Source: Sphaeroforma sirkka (Eukaryota; Opisthokonta; Ichthyosporea; Ichthyophonida). From it: a stretch of DNA of 64,000 nt. This document shows, piece after piece, positions 21,601-32,633 of the stretch (within the stretch, counting starts at the first letter, position 1; every line of letters starts with the position of its first letter). Under the pieces are notes generated by a model. It ran no database searches. It was given only the letters and a program-made list of their open reading frames with translations, and had not been told where the DNA came from. The stretch lies in assembly GCA_001586965.3 (NCBI GenBank), contig LUCW03002616.1:38501-102500 (forward strand), read 5' to 3'. The position numbers and the translations under genes were made by a program.

Positions 21601-23873
21601 TCTAGCTACGCTTCAGGAGCTCAAATGCGATCGAGACAGCGAATTGTCTCCAAAGAGTTTAACGCCATCAACACTATGCAACATGTCAAGATTATCCATG
21701 TCCCCACCAACTCCCCGGCACTGTACCGCCTAGTAGTGCGCTTGAATAGAATCATCGAAGCCATCATGATGTGCATGCTATAGATTCTCTCGTTCTGTAC
21801 CAGGTGTGCTGTTGGTACGATGTGCCGTCGCCCAATATCAGAGAGAGAAAAGGGTCCCAGCACTTGGCCGCCTGTTGGCACAGTGTTTCATTTCCATGTA
21901 CCTACCAATATCTGTATGAGCTCGACGTGGGAATATAATTACCGTAGAGCAGGCAGGAAGTTCTTGTTTTCGGGGCTAGGGGGAACACTATAGTGACTAG
22001 GCCATTTTCTTCGCCTAACTTGGTCAATGTGGCACTCCATGCCTTGTAGGTGAAAAGAATATTCTCATAAGAGGTGTAGGCGGCGATCGACTAAGAATAG
22101 ACAAATACGTCCTTAAGTGGTGCTCCCTGTTCTAGACTACAGTACACAGGAGCTTGTGCGGTGTCGGCGCACGTGAAAGATCAATATTAACTGACACAAA
22201 TACGCTGACAACATGTTCTCGAAATAGTGTTGGGTGAAGTTGACCATTGTCCGTCCCTTCGCATATTGCTATATAGGTGTCGATGATATTCTGTTTGGGA
22301 GTGGATTTGGTCATCTCTTTCAATAGTTGCTTCTTGTAGACTGAGTTTATGAGTGTCTCATCAATCGAATAATTAGAATACGGCGCCATGCCAACACCAA
22401 CGCTTGCGTCGATGCACAGTGGGTGTGGCGATTGGGGTTCCCGTATTGTTCCTCCTGCATTTTAGGTTGGTGAACCAGTCACCGAAGCTCCGCCAGCCGA
22501 TGAGCTTATTGCGTTTGTATACATCTTTGTACATTGGGCAGTCACTGGCGGCAAGGCCTGGTTGAGCAGGCGATATTCCGTATCGTCCAGCAAGTATCTT
22601 GGTTGAGCGCGAGTTGGAGGCTTTCTCGCGGAATGACGCAAGTATTTACATATGTGCCCGATCAACCATCTTTTAAAATCACTCACTATGTCGTCGTTGG
22701 CTTTTTTAAACTTGTGTGAGCATATCAGTTCTCAATCGGGGTTGAATGAGTCAAAACGATGGCTTCTACCGGGGATCAACAATGTATAAGAAGAATACAA
22801 ACAAAAATGGGTTATGTTTATACCAATTGACAGTACAAGAGATATACTGCGACCGTGCTTGCCTCTAGTGCACTTGTAGCTATGAGCTGCTACCATGTTC
22901 AGGATAGATGATTTTCCAAATCCAATTGCAAATGGCACGTTTTACTCCAATATATCAAAGGAAGCTGCCGTAGATACACCCTGGGTGCTGTCACATTCTA
23001 AATTGTACAAAATTTTCACAGTCGATTCGCATATGTAAAGCAATTTTTACATCGCGAAGAATTTTTATGTCACTGTACGGGTTGAGCCCTCAGCGCATTA
23101 GTATTCACAACGATATTCTCCTAAATTTCTATAGTGGAGAGGAATGGAGCAACCATGCGAATACATATACCAATAGTGCACAGACGATTCTGGCAGTTTT
23201 AATACTTTCAGTCTCCTGGTACTAAATAAATGTGACCATCAAACCGATGTTGTAAATGTATATATATATGAAAATCAAATTAAGGCGGAGATGGCATCGG
23301 ACATAATTGCAGTACATGTACATGTTTATTTATATATATATATATATACCCAAACTAGTAAGATCAATCCAGAATGTTTCGGCGCGATAGAAATCTACAA
23401 TGAGGTGCATGCGTATCGTTGTATGTTGAATTTGATTGCATAGTAGATTTCGTAGTTTGGTATTGACCTTATTAGCCATCAGGAGGAGAAAAGAACATTT
23501 GTACATTGATAGTAATTTGATTGGCGTGTACTATTTAATGTAAGCGTGTACATTGTATTCTTCTGCTTAACAATCTTGGTTGTCTCTTCTATATTAGCCT
23601 TGCACCGTCTCCAGCATTTTGTAACAGAAGCAGTGATCTTGTAACAGAAGCAGTGATCTACGGCGATGCTGCTCGGGTTTACAGGCAGGGTTGCAATGTA
23701 TCGCGTAAGCAACCCATAGTCATATACTAGAACGCGAAGTAGTTAAGATGATCAACCCACACTAAACTTACCATCAAGACGTAAAATGAATCAATCCGAT
23801 AAAGCTTCACCTAATACTTTATATACAAAAATGTGCCATCTAATGATTCTTTCAGCTATCGCAAGCATACTCT
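21601..23873. other. probable 5' remains of the copia element and unassigned sequence
   Basis: Minus-strand fragments here lie where copia integrase and gag would be expected, but none has readable HHCC or DDE motifs. One minus frame near 22930 contains IGFGKSSILN, reminiscent of a P-loop, in an otherwise unrecognised context. Short (AT)n tracts occur at 23260 and 23332. No gene is supported. Confidence 0.35.
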
Positions 23874-25356
23874 CTACCGTTGGGCATCAGCTATAGGATT
23901 AGCATGTATTTTGACCTTTTTAATCAACACCTCTCGCGTCGGCCTGTATTTGTCGTCTACGGGAACTTTCTCCAAAGCATCTAGCGTGTCAAAGCCATCA
24001 ATTATCCTACGCGAGAACATGAGAAAAAAAGTACCACATGAGATATGCAATTCACCAGATATAAGGTTCAACAAGCAGACAAGAGAGGTGTATGCTACTA
24101 GCATCAAAGGTAAAAACTATATCTAAAGCGCGAGGCTGTATGAACAAGGACACACTGTAAAGTGATCGAATAAGAAAAACAATAAAAAAGCACATCACTG
24201 CACATGAGCAACCGAATACCTATAGAAGAAAAGGTCAGGAGAAGCGCGGTCCAATTGTTTGAGTAGCCACTTGTGCATATAAATAGCGAGAATATGCATG
24301 GGGTATCACCAAAACCAAGTTTGCAGTGAATATACGAAGGTCTCACCTGCCTCCTTGTTGTCCACACACAAAAAAATTTACACGACGGGGTTTTAAATGG
24401 GTTTAATGAAAAACACTACAATTATTTATTGAGATTCAACCATTTAACTCACCTGCCGAAAATCGGGTAGACACCGTCTAAACTCGGTTGTTTTGCATAT
24501 GTGAAGAAAAACTGCGATCCGTTGGCATCGGGCCTGCTATTCGCCATCGAAACAAAACCACGCGCGGTATGCTATTGGGTGGTGAAACAAAAAACCAACA
24601 AACCCGTCAGCTGATTGTAATTAGAATATTAGGTTATAAAGTGCCTGGAATATTGCTTATCACAATTCTAATGGTATAATTGCAATAATACCCTTTATTT
24701 TTTTTTTTATGTCAGGCAATCTAGTACCCTTTCAATCGGTCTGAAGCAAAACAAGCTATAAGGTATACAGAAACTCATAACAAACCTTGTTACACCAATA
24801 AAAAGGTATACAAAAGAAAAACGGAAACTAATTAAGTATGAAAAACTCAGAAATCACCGACAAGTTTCGTATTGATATGGAATATATACAAACGGGTATT
24901 CATTTCGATCAAAAATGTATAGTATCTGTTTCTGCATCATGAATTTTGAATAATTTCAGATTTTTAAATATAAATATAAGATTTGTATAGCTAAATTATT
25001 CTAATGAAACAATACTTGACATTACACTTAAACATCAAGTTCCATGACAAAACATATATGTACAACAAGGTCACAGGTACAGTTGAACATACTCAAACCA
25101 ATCCATCAAACACAAAGACACCGGGACAAATAAATTTGAGAAATATCAGGGCACTTTAGAATAAGAGGACAATATGAATTGTACAATTTACACAAGATGC
25201 CCGGATATACAAACAGCCATAGACAGTATTCTGAAGTAAATGATAATATGTTGAGATATGTCGACATATATTGATATATATATATATATATACGTTAAAA
25301 CACACACACACACATATATATATAAATATAAAAAATACCCATACCCATATACAATA

Positions 25357-25395
<39 letters not shown>

Positions 25396-25981
25396 CCTAC
25401 ACACACACATACACACACACACACATGCACACGCACACACACACACATATATATAGACATGTAAATGTATAGTTAAGTACACACACACACAAACATGTAC
25501 ATATATATACCTTAATATAGCAATAATAAATATATATATCATCACATACAAGTTTAATAAAATGAAAAAAAAAATAATATATATACATTCATACTTACAT
25601 ATACATACAAACATATACATACACACAGGTAAAAATAGATTATATATATATATATTAATATAATAATATATATAATATGGACAAACACATCACACACACA
25701 CACATATATATATATATATGATAATAATATGCATACCTATGTTTGTCTCTACGTACATACAAAAAATAAATACATGAAAAACACACACACACATCACATA
25801 TATATATATATATATATATTTACACACCAACACACACAATGGACAGACATATATATATACGGACACACGGACATATGTTTATATATATAATATATATATA
25901 TACCCACACACAGACAGACAGACAGACACACAGACAGATTTATATATATATATATATATATAAGTATAACTATAGATATGC

Positions 25982-26036
<55 letters not shown>

Positions 26037-26153
26037 TATGAATAGTAAAGAGAGAATATGCCAGTGTTCTACGTTTCCGTTATGTTGACGTGCGTTTCCC
26101 TTTAAATAATTTTGAAAGTCTATTCAGGAAACATAAAAGCATAATAAGACAAG

Positions 26154-26224
<71 letters not shown>

Positions 26225-26259
26225 CATATACATATACAAATATACATATACATATAGAT

Positions 26260-26338
<79 letters not shown>

Positions 26339-26367
26339 TGTATATTTATGTATATATGTATATACAT

Positions 26368-26413
<46 letters not shown>

Positions 26414-26659
26414 ACATACCCTTAATGAAGCGTGTATCTCGCTGTCAAAGGTTCCTCCCCATATACACTCGCCTCCTTTACCGGTGTTGGTAGGATCTCC
26501 AGTCTGTACTATAAAGTCTTTAATATTCCTGTGAAACTTACACCCTTCATAGTAACCACTACCGCATAGAGCAAGGAAATTCTCACAAGCGCGTGGGCAT
26601 AGATCTACAAACAATTCTAACTTCAGGTCTCCCAACGAGGTAGTGATAGTTACAGACAT
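23874..26659 (-). CDS. PPIL3: cyclophilin, PPIL3-type peptidyl-prolyl isomerase
   Basis: Three exons: 26659-26420, 24571-24453 and 24006-23874, joined by GT-AG introns (GTATGT donor then AATAG acceptor; GTGAGT donor then CGTAG acceptor). Phases match and the total is 163 codons plus TAG, the usual length of the family. The first exon starts [17 protein letters not shown] and has [15 protein letters not shown], carrying the catalytic Arg and Gln region. The second has [20 protein letters not shown]. The third has [15 protein letters not shown]. This fits PPIL3, a single-domain cyclophilin found with spliceosomes that isomerises Xaa-Pro bonds, rather than the abundant cytosolic cyclophilin. Intron 1 (1848 bp) is mostly AC/AT microsatellite. 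Exon 2 has SRPDANGSQ where most have NGPNTNGSQ. Confidence 0.93.
25262..26412. repeat. (AT)n/(AC)n arrays in PPIL3 intron 1
   Basis: Long AT runs (for example 25992-26033, 26157-26220, 26279-26332) alternate with (AC)n, (CAGA)n and mixed purine-pyrimidine tracts. They translate in every frame to Ile-Tyr or Cys-Val strings, which are artefacts. The array ends only a few bases from the exon 1 donor. Confidence 0.95.
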
Positions 26660-27130
26660 CCTTCAAGTAATTCAGTTGGACTGATATGTTGTCGTGGTAT
26701 ATTTACGTGCAGATAGCAATCAGAACCATGTATGTTTCACCCCACCCCCAATAAACAGTGTAGACGATATTGCACTCGTGATGTATTTATGTATGCACTA
26801 CATATCCAGTATCCAAAAATGTGCATTTAATTGTGTACACAAATAAATATACGTACATATGTATCAGTATGTATTTATGTAGTCATACCTCTTCAATTGT
26901 CTACCTCTGTATATGTCCACTTTTAATTTGGGCCGACCCCTCTAGAGGGAACTGGCCCCCTTTTGGGGCCCTGGAACTAATTAATCAGAAGCCCTCAGTT
27001 TAAAATTTCACTCATCATCAATATTTCCTCTAGTGATCCAACCATGAGTGGGCCACGGGATACAATCTCAGGGAGGCTTCATACAATAAGTATACATATG
27101 TGTAGTCTACACACAGTGAATACGCCATAG
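26660..27130. other. PPIL3 upstream region with a nested palindrome block
   Basis: Holds the 5' flank of PPIL3 and a repeat block near 26899-26990 with the palindrome CCCTCTAGAGGG and the hairpin GGCCCCCTTTTGGGGCC. A diverged direct copy of this block's start lies at 27886. No coding frame is supported. Confidence 0.5.
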
Positions 27131-27184
27131 GTACACTAAGACTTACTTTTTCTTCATAGAGGATACTTCTAGCTTAGGTGGCTG

Positions 27185-27738
27185 TTGCACGAAAGGGTGC
27201 ACGATCACGCAACCAACTCAGGTGCTCACAAATGTATTGGTTGCGATCGTAATATGCATGCCTTTTGTGGCGTGCATCTTTGTGACGGGTTTGGATCGAA
27301 TTCGATCGGTTACTCTTTGTCTACAGATAATTGCAAGGCACCAAATGCATCAACAGCGAGCCAATCAGACGAATTTCACCACCTGCATCTGTAGCATCAC
27401 TGTTGGATCAGACAACTACTGATTCTGATGCAATGCAGGATGATACGACACAATCTACGTCTAAGCAAGGTGCATCGTCTGGGGTAAATGAAGCGTCAGA
27501 TTCAATAGTGAAGAGACTGTCTTATAGTAAGAAAAAGAAGGTGTACAAACAAACTGTGTTATCAAAGGTGTGTGCCGTACTAGCAAAGAGAGTTAATCTA
27601 TCAAACGACGAGAAAGGTGTCGTCGTGCGCACTATCAAAAAGAGTGGATATGACTTGAGCAAGCCATGGAGAAAGAACTATAAAAGTGATTTAGTTAAAG
27701 AAGCCGTAGAAGTTGCACTTACAACATATGAGTATTAA
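27185..27738 (+). pseudogene. zinc-finger ORF with frameshift, possible transposon relic
   Basis: The first part (to about 27390) reads GAHKCIGCDRNMHAFCG then CDGFGSNS, a C-x2-C-x5-H-x2-C zinc-binding pattern followed by a G(F/Y)GS turn, as seen in many transposase-associated proteins. A frame change near 27390 is needed to continue into the second part, a Ser/Thr/Gln-rich linker and a Lys-rich C-terminal domain (SYSKKKKVYKQTVLSK; GYDLSKPWRKNYKSDLVKE) ending TAA at 27738. An unseen short intron could replace the frameshift. Related direct repeats flank the unit at 26899 and 27886, as if it had been inserted as a module. The function is unknown. Confidence 0.35.
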
Positions 27739-28842
27739 AAACTATACAGAGGTTTATGATCGCTGGAGAGAATATTATTAGTCTGTCTGACGAAGTGCAT
27801 GCAAATAGGAAATATCGTGAGAGAAAGGGTACTATCAGCTCCATATCTGTCCTATGCACCTCACAGGTAGTGCCTGACCCAGACTTGTCTACCTCTATAT
27901 ATGTTCAATATTTTTGACCCTGGGCGGAACTTGAGGTATGACTGTATTTAATTATTTATTTTCGTATTTATATTTTTATTTTAAAAAAAAACAAAAACAA
28001 AAAGGATGAGACCGCAGTCAACGCACAACGAGAGTCAACACTCAACAGGTGACCTGTCTACAAAACCCAATCCCCAAAGCACTAAAGAATGTGCAAACGA
28101 CTTGCAGAAATAGTTTTCCAGTTCGGTACATCCATATCATGACTCACCTGTATTTATATATTTCTACATGGCCAATTTAAAAAGAGGCTATGCTCACAGC
28201 CCTTTAAATTAAATAAACACTATGCTCGGTTTTATATGTTTATATATTTATATATCTTTTCATAGCCTTCTTGATACACAAAGGAATATGTATGTATTTA
28301 ATTCAAAAAAAAATACATATCATATTAAAAAAAAAGCCTAAATCAGACAGAGGCTAGTCCGGCTGCCTATCAGGCTATTAGCCCCTATATGTATTTATGT
28401 TGTAGGGATGGTAGGCCCTCTCCCTTGGAATTATTGTACAACAATAAAGTGCTCTTCACTCTTTTTTAGTTTTTAGGGGGAAGTACGCTCACGGGCTCAA
28501 CTCCAAAATTCTCGATCTATGTAATAATGATCTGCTGGGTCTGGGTCAAGACTCAAGACACTCAAAAGAGAGGTTGATATATTTTTTACAAACGTGCGTG
28601 GGTCGAGAGAGGGTGATATATTTGTGCATACGCTCGTGTGTTAGAATGGTATAATGTTGAGAAATGCTGGCTATATGCACACAACAAGAGGTCAATACAG
28701 CTGCCGTATACAAGTGTGCATACATAGTAGAAGGACAATACATAGAATTACGAATAATTACCTAACTAGATGGAGTCACGATATAACTAATAGATTGATA
28801 CAGACACGCAACACCTGCACATGAATATTTGACAATACCCAT

Positions 28843-28884
<42 letters not shown>

Positions 28885-28960
28885 ATACACACACACACAC
28901 ACACGTATACTTACGTGTATACACATACGTACACACGTGTACACATAGACACACGACACA
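27739..28960. other. intergenic, low-complexity rich
   Basis: Contains the second flanking repeat (27886-27935), poly-A/T tracts, and (AT)n plus (AC)n at 28846-28908. No gene is recognised. A possible polyadenylation AATAAA occurs near 28443. Confidence 0.45.
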
Positions 28961-28971
28961 CACACACGCCG

Positions 28972-29367
28972 ATGTTACGGCTACCATTTGTCTATAGACA
29001 CGTCCCCAACTCGCAACCGGAGCCGGTTATTGCCGATACAAGCCCATCGGAAAGTATACCACTCACAGAAACAGAGATGTATTCCAGGGCTGGCAGTCTA
29101 GGTAATATGCAGGCTTTATCTGTATTGGGACCCGAAACAGCTCAGCAGATAGAGGCACTTGCACGGCAAAGGGGTTTTACAGTACCAGATGAAGAAGATG
29201 GAAGTGTATCCGATTATATAGGTCAGTTGAATACGGATGATGAATTCGAAGGGGAAGATGCGGATAGAGATACAGCTCAAGAACAGGCCAGGATCAACGC
29301 CATGATGATCAATAGGATATTTTTAGTACTCGTTATAGCGTTTGTTCTGGCTGCGATTGCTATATAG
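28972..29367 (+). CDS. predicted tail-anchored membrane protein (3' exon or whole gene)
   Basis: An open frame of up to 131 codons from the Met of MLRLPFVYRH. Alternatively an exon starts at 28998 after a CTATAG acceptor and an upstream exon is missing; the AC microsatellite just before it looks intronic. The body is acidic and polar (SPSESIPLTETEM; TDDEFEGEDADRDTAQEQ) and contains ETAQQIEALARQRG. The chain ends with a single hydrophobic helix, IFLVLVIAFVLAAIAI, followed directly by the stop, the layout of a tail-anchored protein of ER or mitochondrial outer membrane. No family was recognised. Confidence 0.55.
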   Translation: MLRLPFVYRHVPNSQPEPVIADTSPSESIPLTETEMYSRAGSLGNMQALSVLGPETAQQIEALARQRGFTVPDEEDGSVSDYIGQLNTDDEFEGEDADRDTAQEQARINAMMINRIFLVLVIAFVLAAIAI

Positions 29368-29479
29368 GTGTGGTGGTGCTGGTGTTAGGGACGGCGCCCA
29401 CGTCGAGTAGTACCAAATATAGGCCGAAAGTGCTGTATAACGGTATGTATGCAGTGGGATGTTGCGAACAATTGGACGA

Positions 29480-29490
29480 GGTATAGATGC

Positions 29491-29569
<79 letters not shown>

Positions 29570-32408
29570 CATATGATAGTAAAAATGCATATACATATGC
29601 GTATGCATACACATATACATACATACACATATGCACATGCGCGCACACAACACACACACATATCATTATGTATATATGTATATATGTATAATATATAATA
29701 TATAATAATAATAATATATATATATATAATGTATAATATATATATATAATAATAATAATATATATAATAATATAATCAATCAATATCAATGTTGCGTACA
29801 CGCTATGGGATGCCATACCAGAGAGCGCGCGCATACATATTAATACATATGTAATGCGTACGTACGTACGCGCACGCGCGCACGCACGCACATATACATG
29901 TATGTATATATAATATATATGTGTGCGTTATGTATCAATGCGCAGTACCAGACGTGCGTACGTACGTGTGTACGTAATAATGGATATGTATAATATAATA
30001 ATAATAATAATAATATCAATAATGTAAATAAATAATCAATCAATGTCAATAATAATAATATAATCAATGCGTGTATTGCGTACGTATGTAAGGCAATAAT
30101 GTATGTATAATAATCAATAATGCAATAATAATCATGTATAATAATAATAATGTGTACATGCATGTATAATAATAATGTATAATGCAATAATGTATGCGTA
30201 ATGGCATATAATGCGTAATAATGCGTATATGTCAATATTAATAATGCGTATGTAATGTGTATAATGTGTAATAATGCATGTGTCAATGCAATAATAATGT
30301 ATGTAATGTATATGTAATATTAATATAATCAATAATAATAATAATAACCATAAACATATTATAATCAACAATAATACATCAGCTATGCACTGCAGTATGC
30401 ACGTATGCGTAATGCACATGCATGCATGTGTATGCAATGTGTATGTAGCCAGTAAGCATGTATATGCATATATGTATGTATATATAGTAATATATATATA
30501 TATATATGTTATGTATATGTAATATGCAATACATATGCAATAATATATATATATAACCAATAATATAATATATCAATTGTTATTATTGTTTGTTGTTATG
30601 TCATAATCTGATGTTATGTTCTTACATATGTTATTACATTGTATGTATGTATATATATGTTGTTATGTTATTGTTGATTATTATATAATATAATAATAAT
30701 AATAATAATAATATAATATGTATAATAATATATATATAGGTATACATGTTACTGCACGGATGGATATAATATGTAATATGTATACCAATAATATATATAA
30801 TAATAATAATAATAATATATATGTGTGTATGGCTATGCTCTCTCTCTCTCTTTTGCACGGACGGACACGGATGCGCATGCACGCATGCACGTATATATAT
30901 ATGGATGGCATGTATGTACCTACCTTACATATATATATATATATATATATATGTTGTATATAGGTTGTATATACAGAAACACACACATGGTCACGCACGG
31001 ACACGCACGCACGCACACATATATATGTATGTATGCGCGCACACATGTATAACATGCCAGTAATGTATGTATGTATGGATATGGATGTATATATATATAT
31101 ATAATAATAATATATATATATATATAATTTTATAATAATATATAATAACATACATATATATATATAAGTGGGTTTGGGACGCGGGATATATATAATAATA
31201 TATAATATATATATATATAATAATAATAATAATATATATATATTTTTTTTTTCTATATAATAATAATAATATAATATAATAATAATATAATATATATGTT
31301 TGATACATATAATATAATTTTGTTGATTAATATGCGCGCACAAGGTTGTTTATGTTACTGTAATATATAATGCATACTACAATGCGCGTATAGACAATGC
31401 GCGCACGCACATACACATGCACTTGCGCGCACACACGTGCGCACGCGCACGCACATCGCATCGCTCGTATCATATATATATGTAATGTGCGGATGTGGTG
31501 GTTTTCTGATCAGTATGGATGTTTTTTTGTGATGACAATATGGCTGATATGTGTATAATAATATATGTGTAATAATAATAATAATAATAATATGGTTAGC
31601 GTAATATATATAATAATATATAATATATATAATATATGTTTATGCACGTTTATATAGATTGCTATATAAAATATATATATATTTATGTTAATATATAATA
31701 TATATCGATGGTGGACGTAATGTTATGTTTGATTTTGTTATTTATGCGCGCGTATGCGCACGCGCGCACGCTCGCGCACGCACGCGCGCGCACGCGCGCG
31801 CACGCACGCATGCACATCACATCATCATCAATAATAATGCATGCGTACGTAATAATAATAATAATAATAATAATAATGTCATACATATATATAATGCATT
31901 AATAATGGCGTGCGTTCGTATCCAATAATAATATTATAATAATGCGTTAATGCATACGTATGTTATGTAATGCCAATAATAATATGTATATAATAATAAT
32001 AATAATGGCCAATATATAATAATAATATAATAATAATAATAATATCAATAATATTATGCATATTAACAATGCGTGCATAAATAATATATAATATCGTTTG
32101 TTTGCGTGCCATTGCGTGCGTACGTGCGTGCGTATGTAATATAATGCGTATAATGTGCGTGCATTGCGTATGCGTACGTACGTACGTGTGCGTACGTGCG
32201 TACGTACGTGCACGTGCGTATGCATATGTATGTGCCAACTGTATGTATGTAATAATAATATCAATAATATCAATAATAATATATAATACGTACGTGCGTA
32301 CGTGTGTGTATGTGCACGTTTAATCATATGTAATTTATAATAATATATATAATATATAATAATAATAATATTAATAATATCAATGTTATATATATATATA
32401 TATATATA

Positions 32409-32449
<41 letters not shown>

Positions 32450-32466
32450 ATTTTATATATATAATA

Positions 32467-32563
<97 letters not shown>

Positions 32564-32580
32564 ATATATATATATATATT
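29480..32580. repeat. 3.1-kb simple-sequence desert: AT, AAT and CG/CA alternation
   Basis: Almost entirely (AT)n, (AAT)n and alternating purine-pyrimidine runs such as CGCGCACGCACGCACA (31740-31815, 32105-32240). The longest pure AT tract is about 32474-32560. All ORFs here are Ile/Tyr/His/Arg/Thr strings. No gene is present. It separates the tail-anchored protein gene from the PLC-X gene. Confidence 0.95.
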
Positions 32581-32633
32581 TTATGTTTTAATTATTATGT
32601 ATATTTGTAGTATATATTTATTTATATGGACAT

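Noticed and set aside
22732-22938. IGFGKSSILN as a P-loop ATPase fragment
   Set aside because: The surrounding sequence gives no Walker B or other helicase or ATPase motif; too short to call.
25156-26415. Numerous long frames on both strands rich in Ile-Tyr and Cys-Val
   Set aside because: They are translations of (AT)n and (AC)n microsatellites; only the 26420-26659 part is a real exon.
29840-32327. Long ORFs with His/Arg/Thr/Ile/Leu strings
   Set aside because: They come from (AAT)n and CG/CA alternation; composition is not protein-like and frames exist on both strands.
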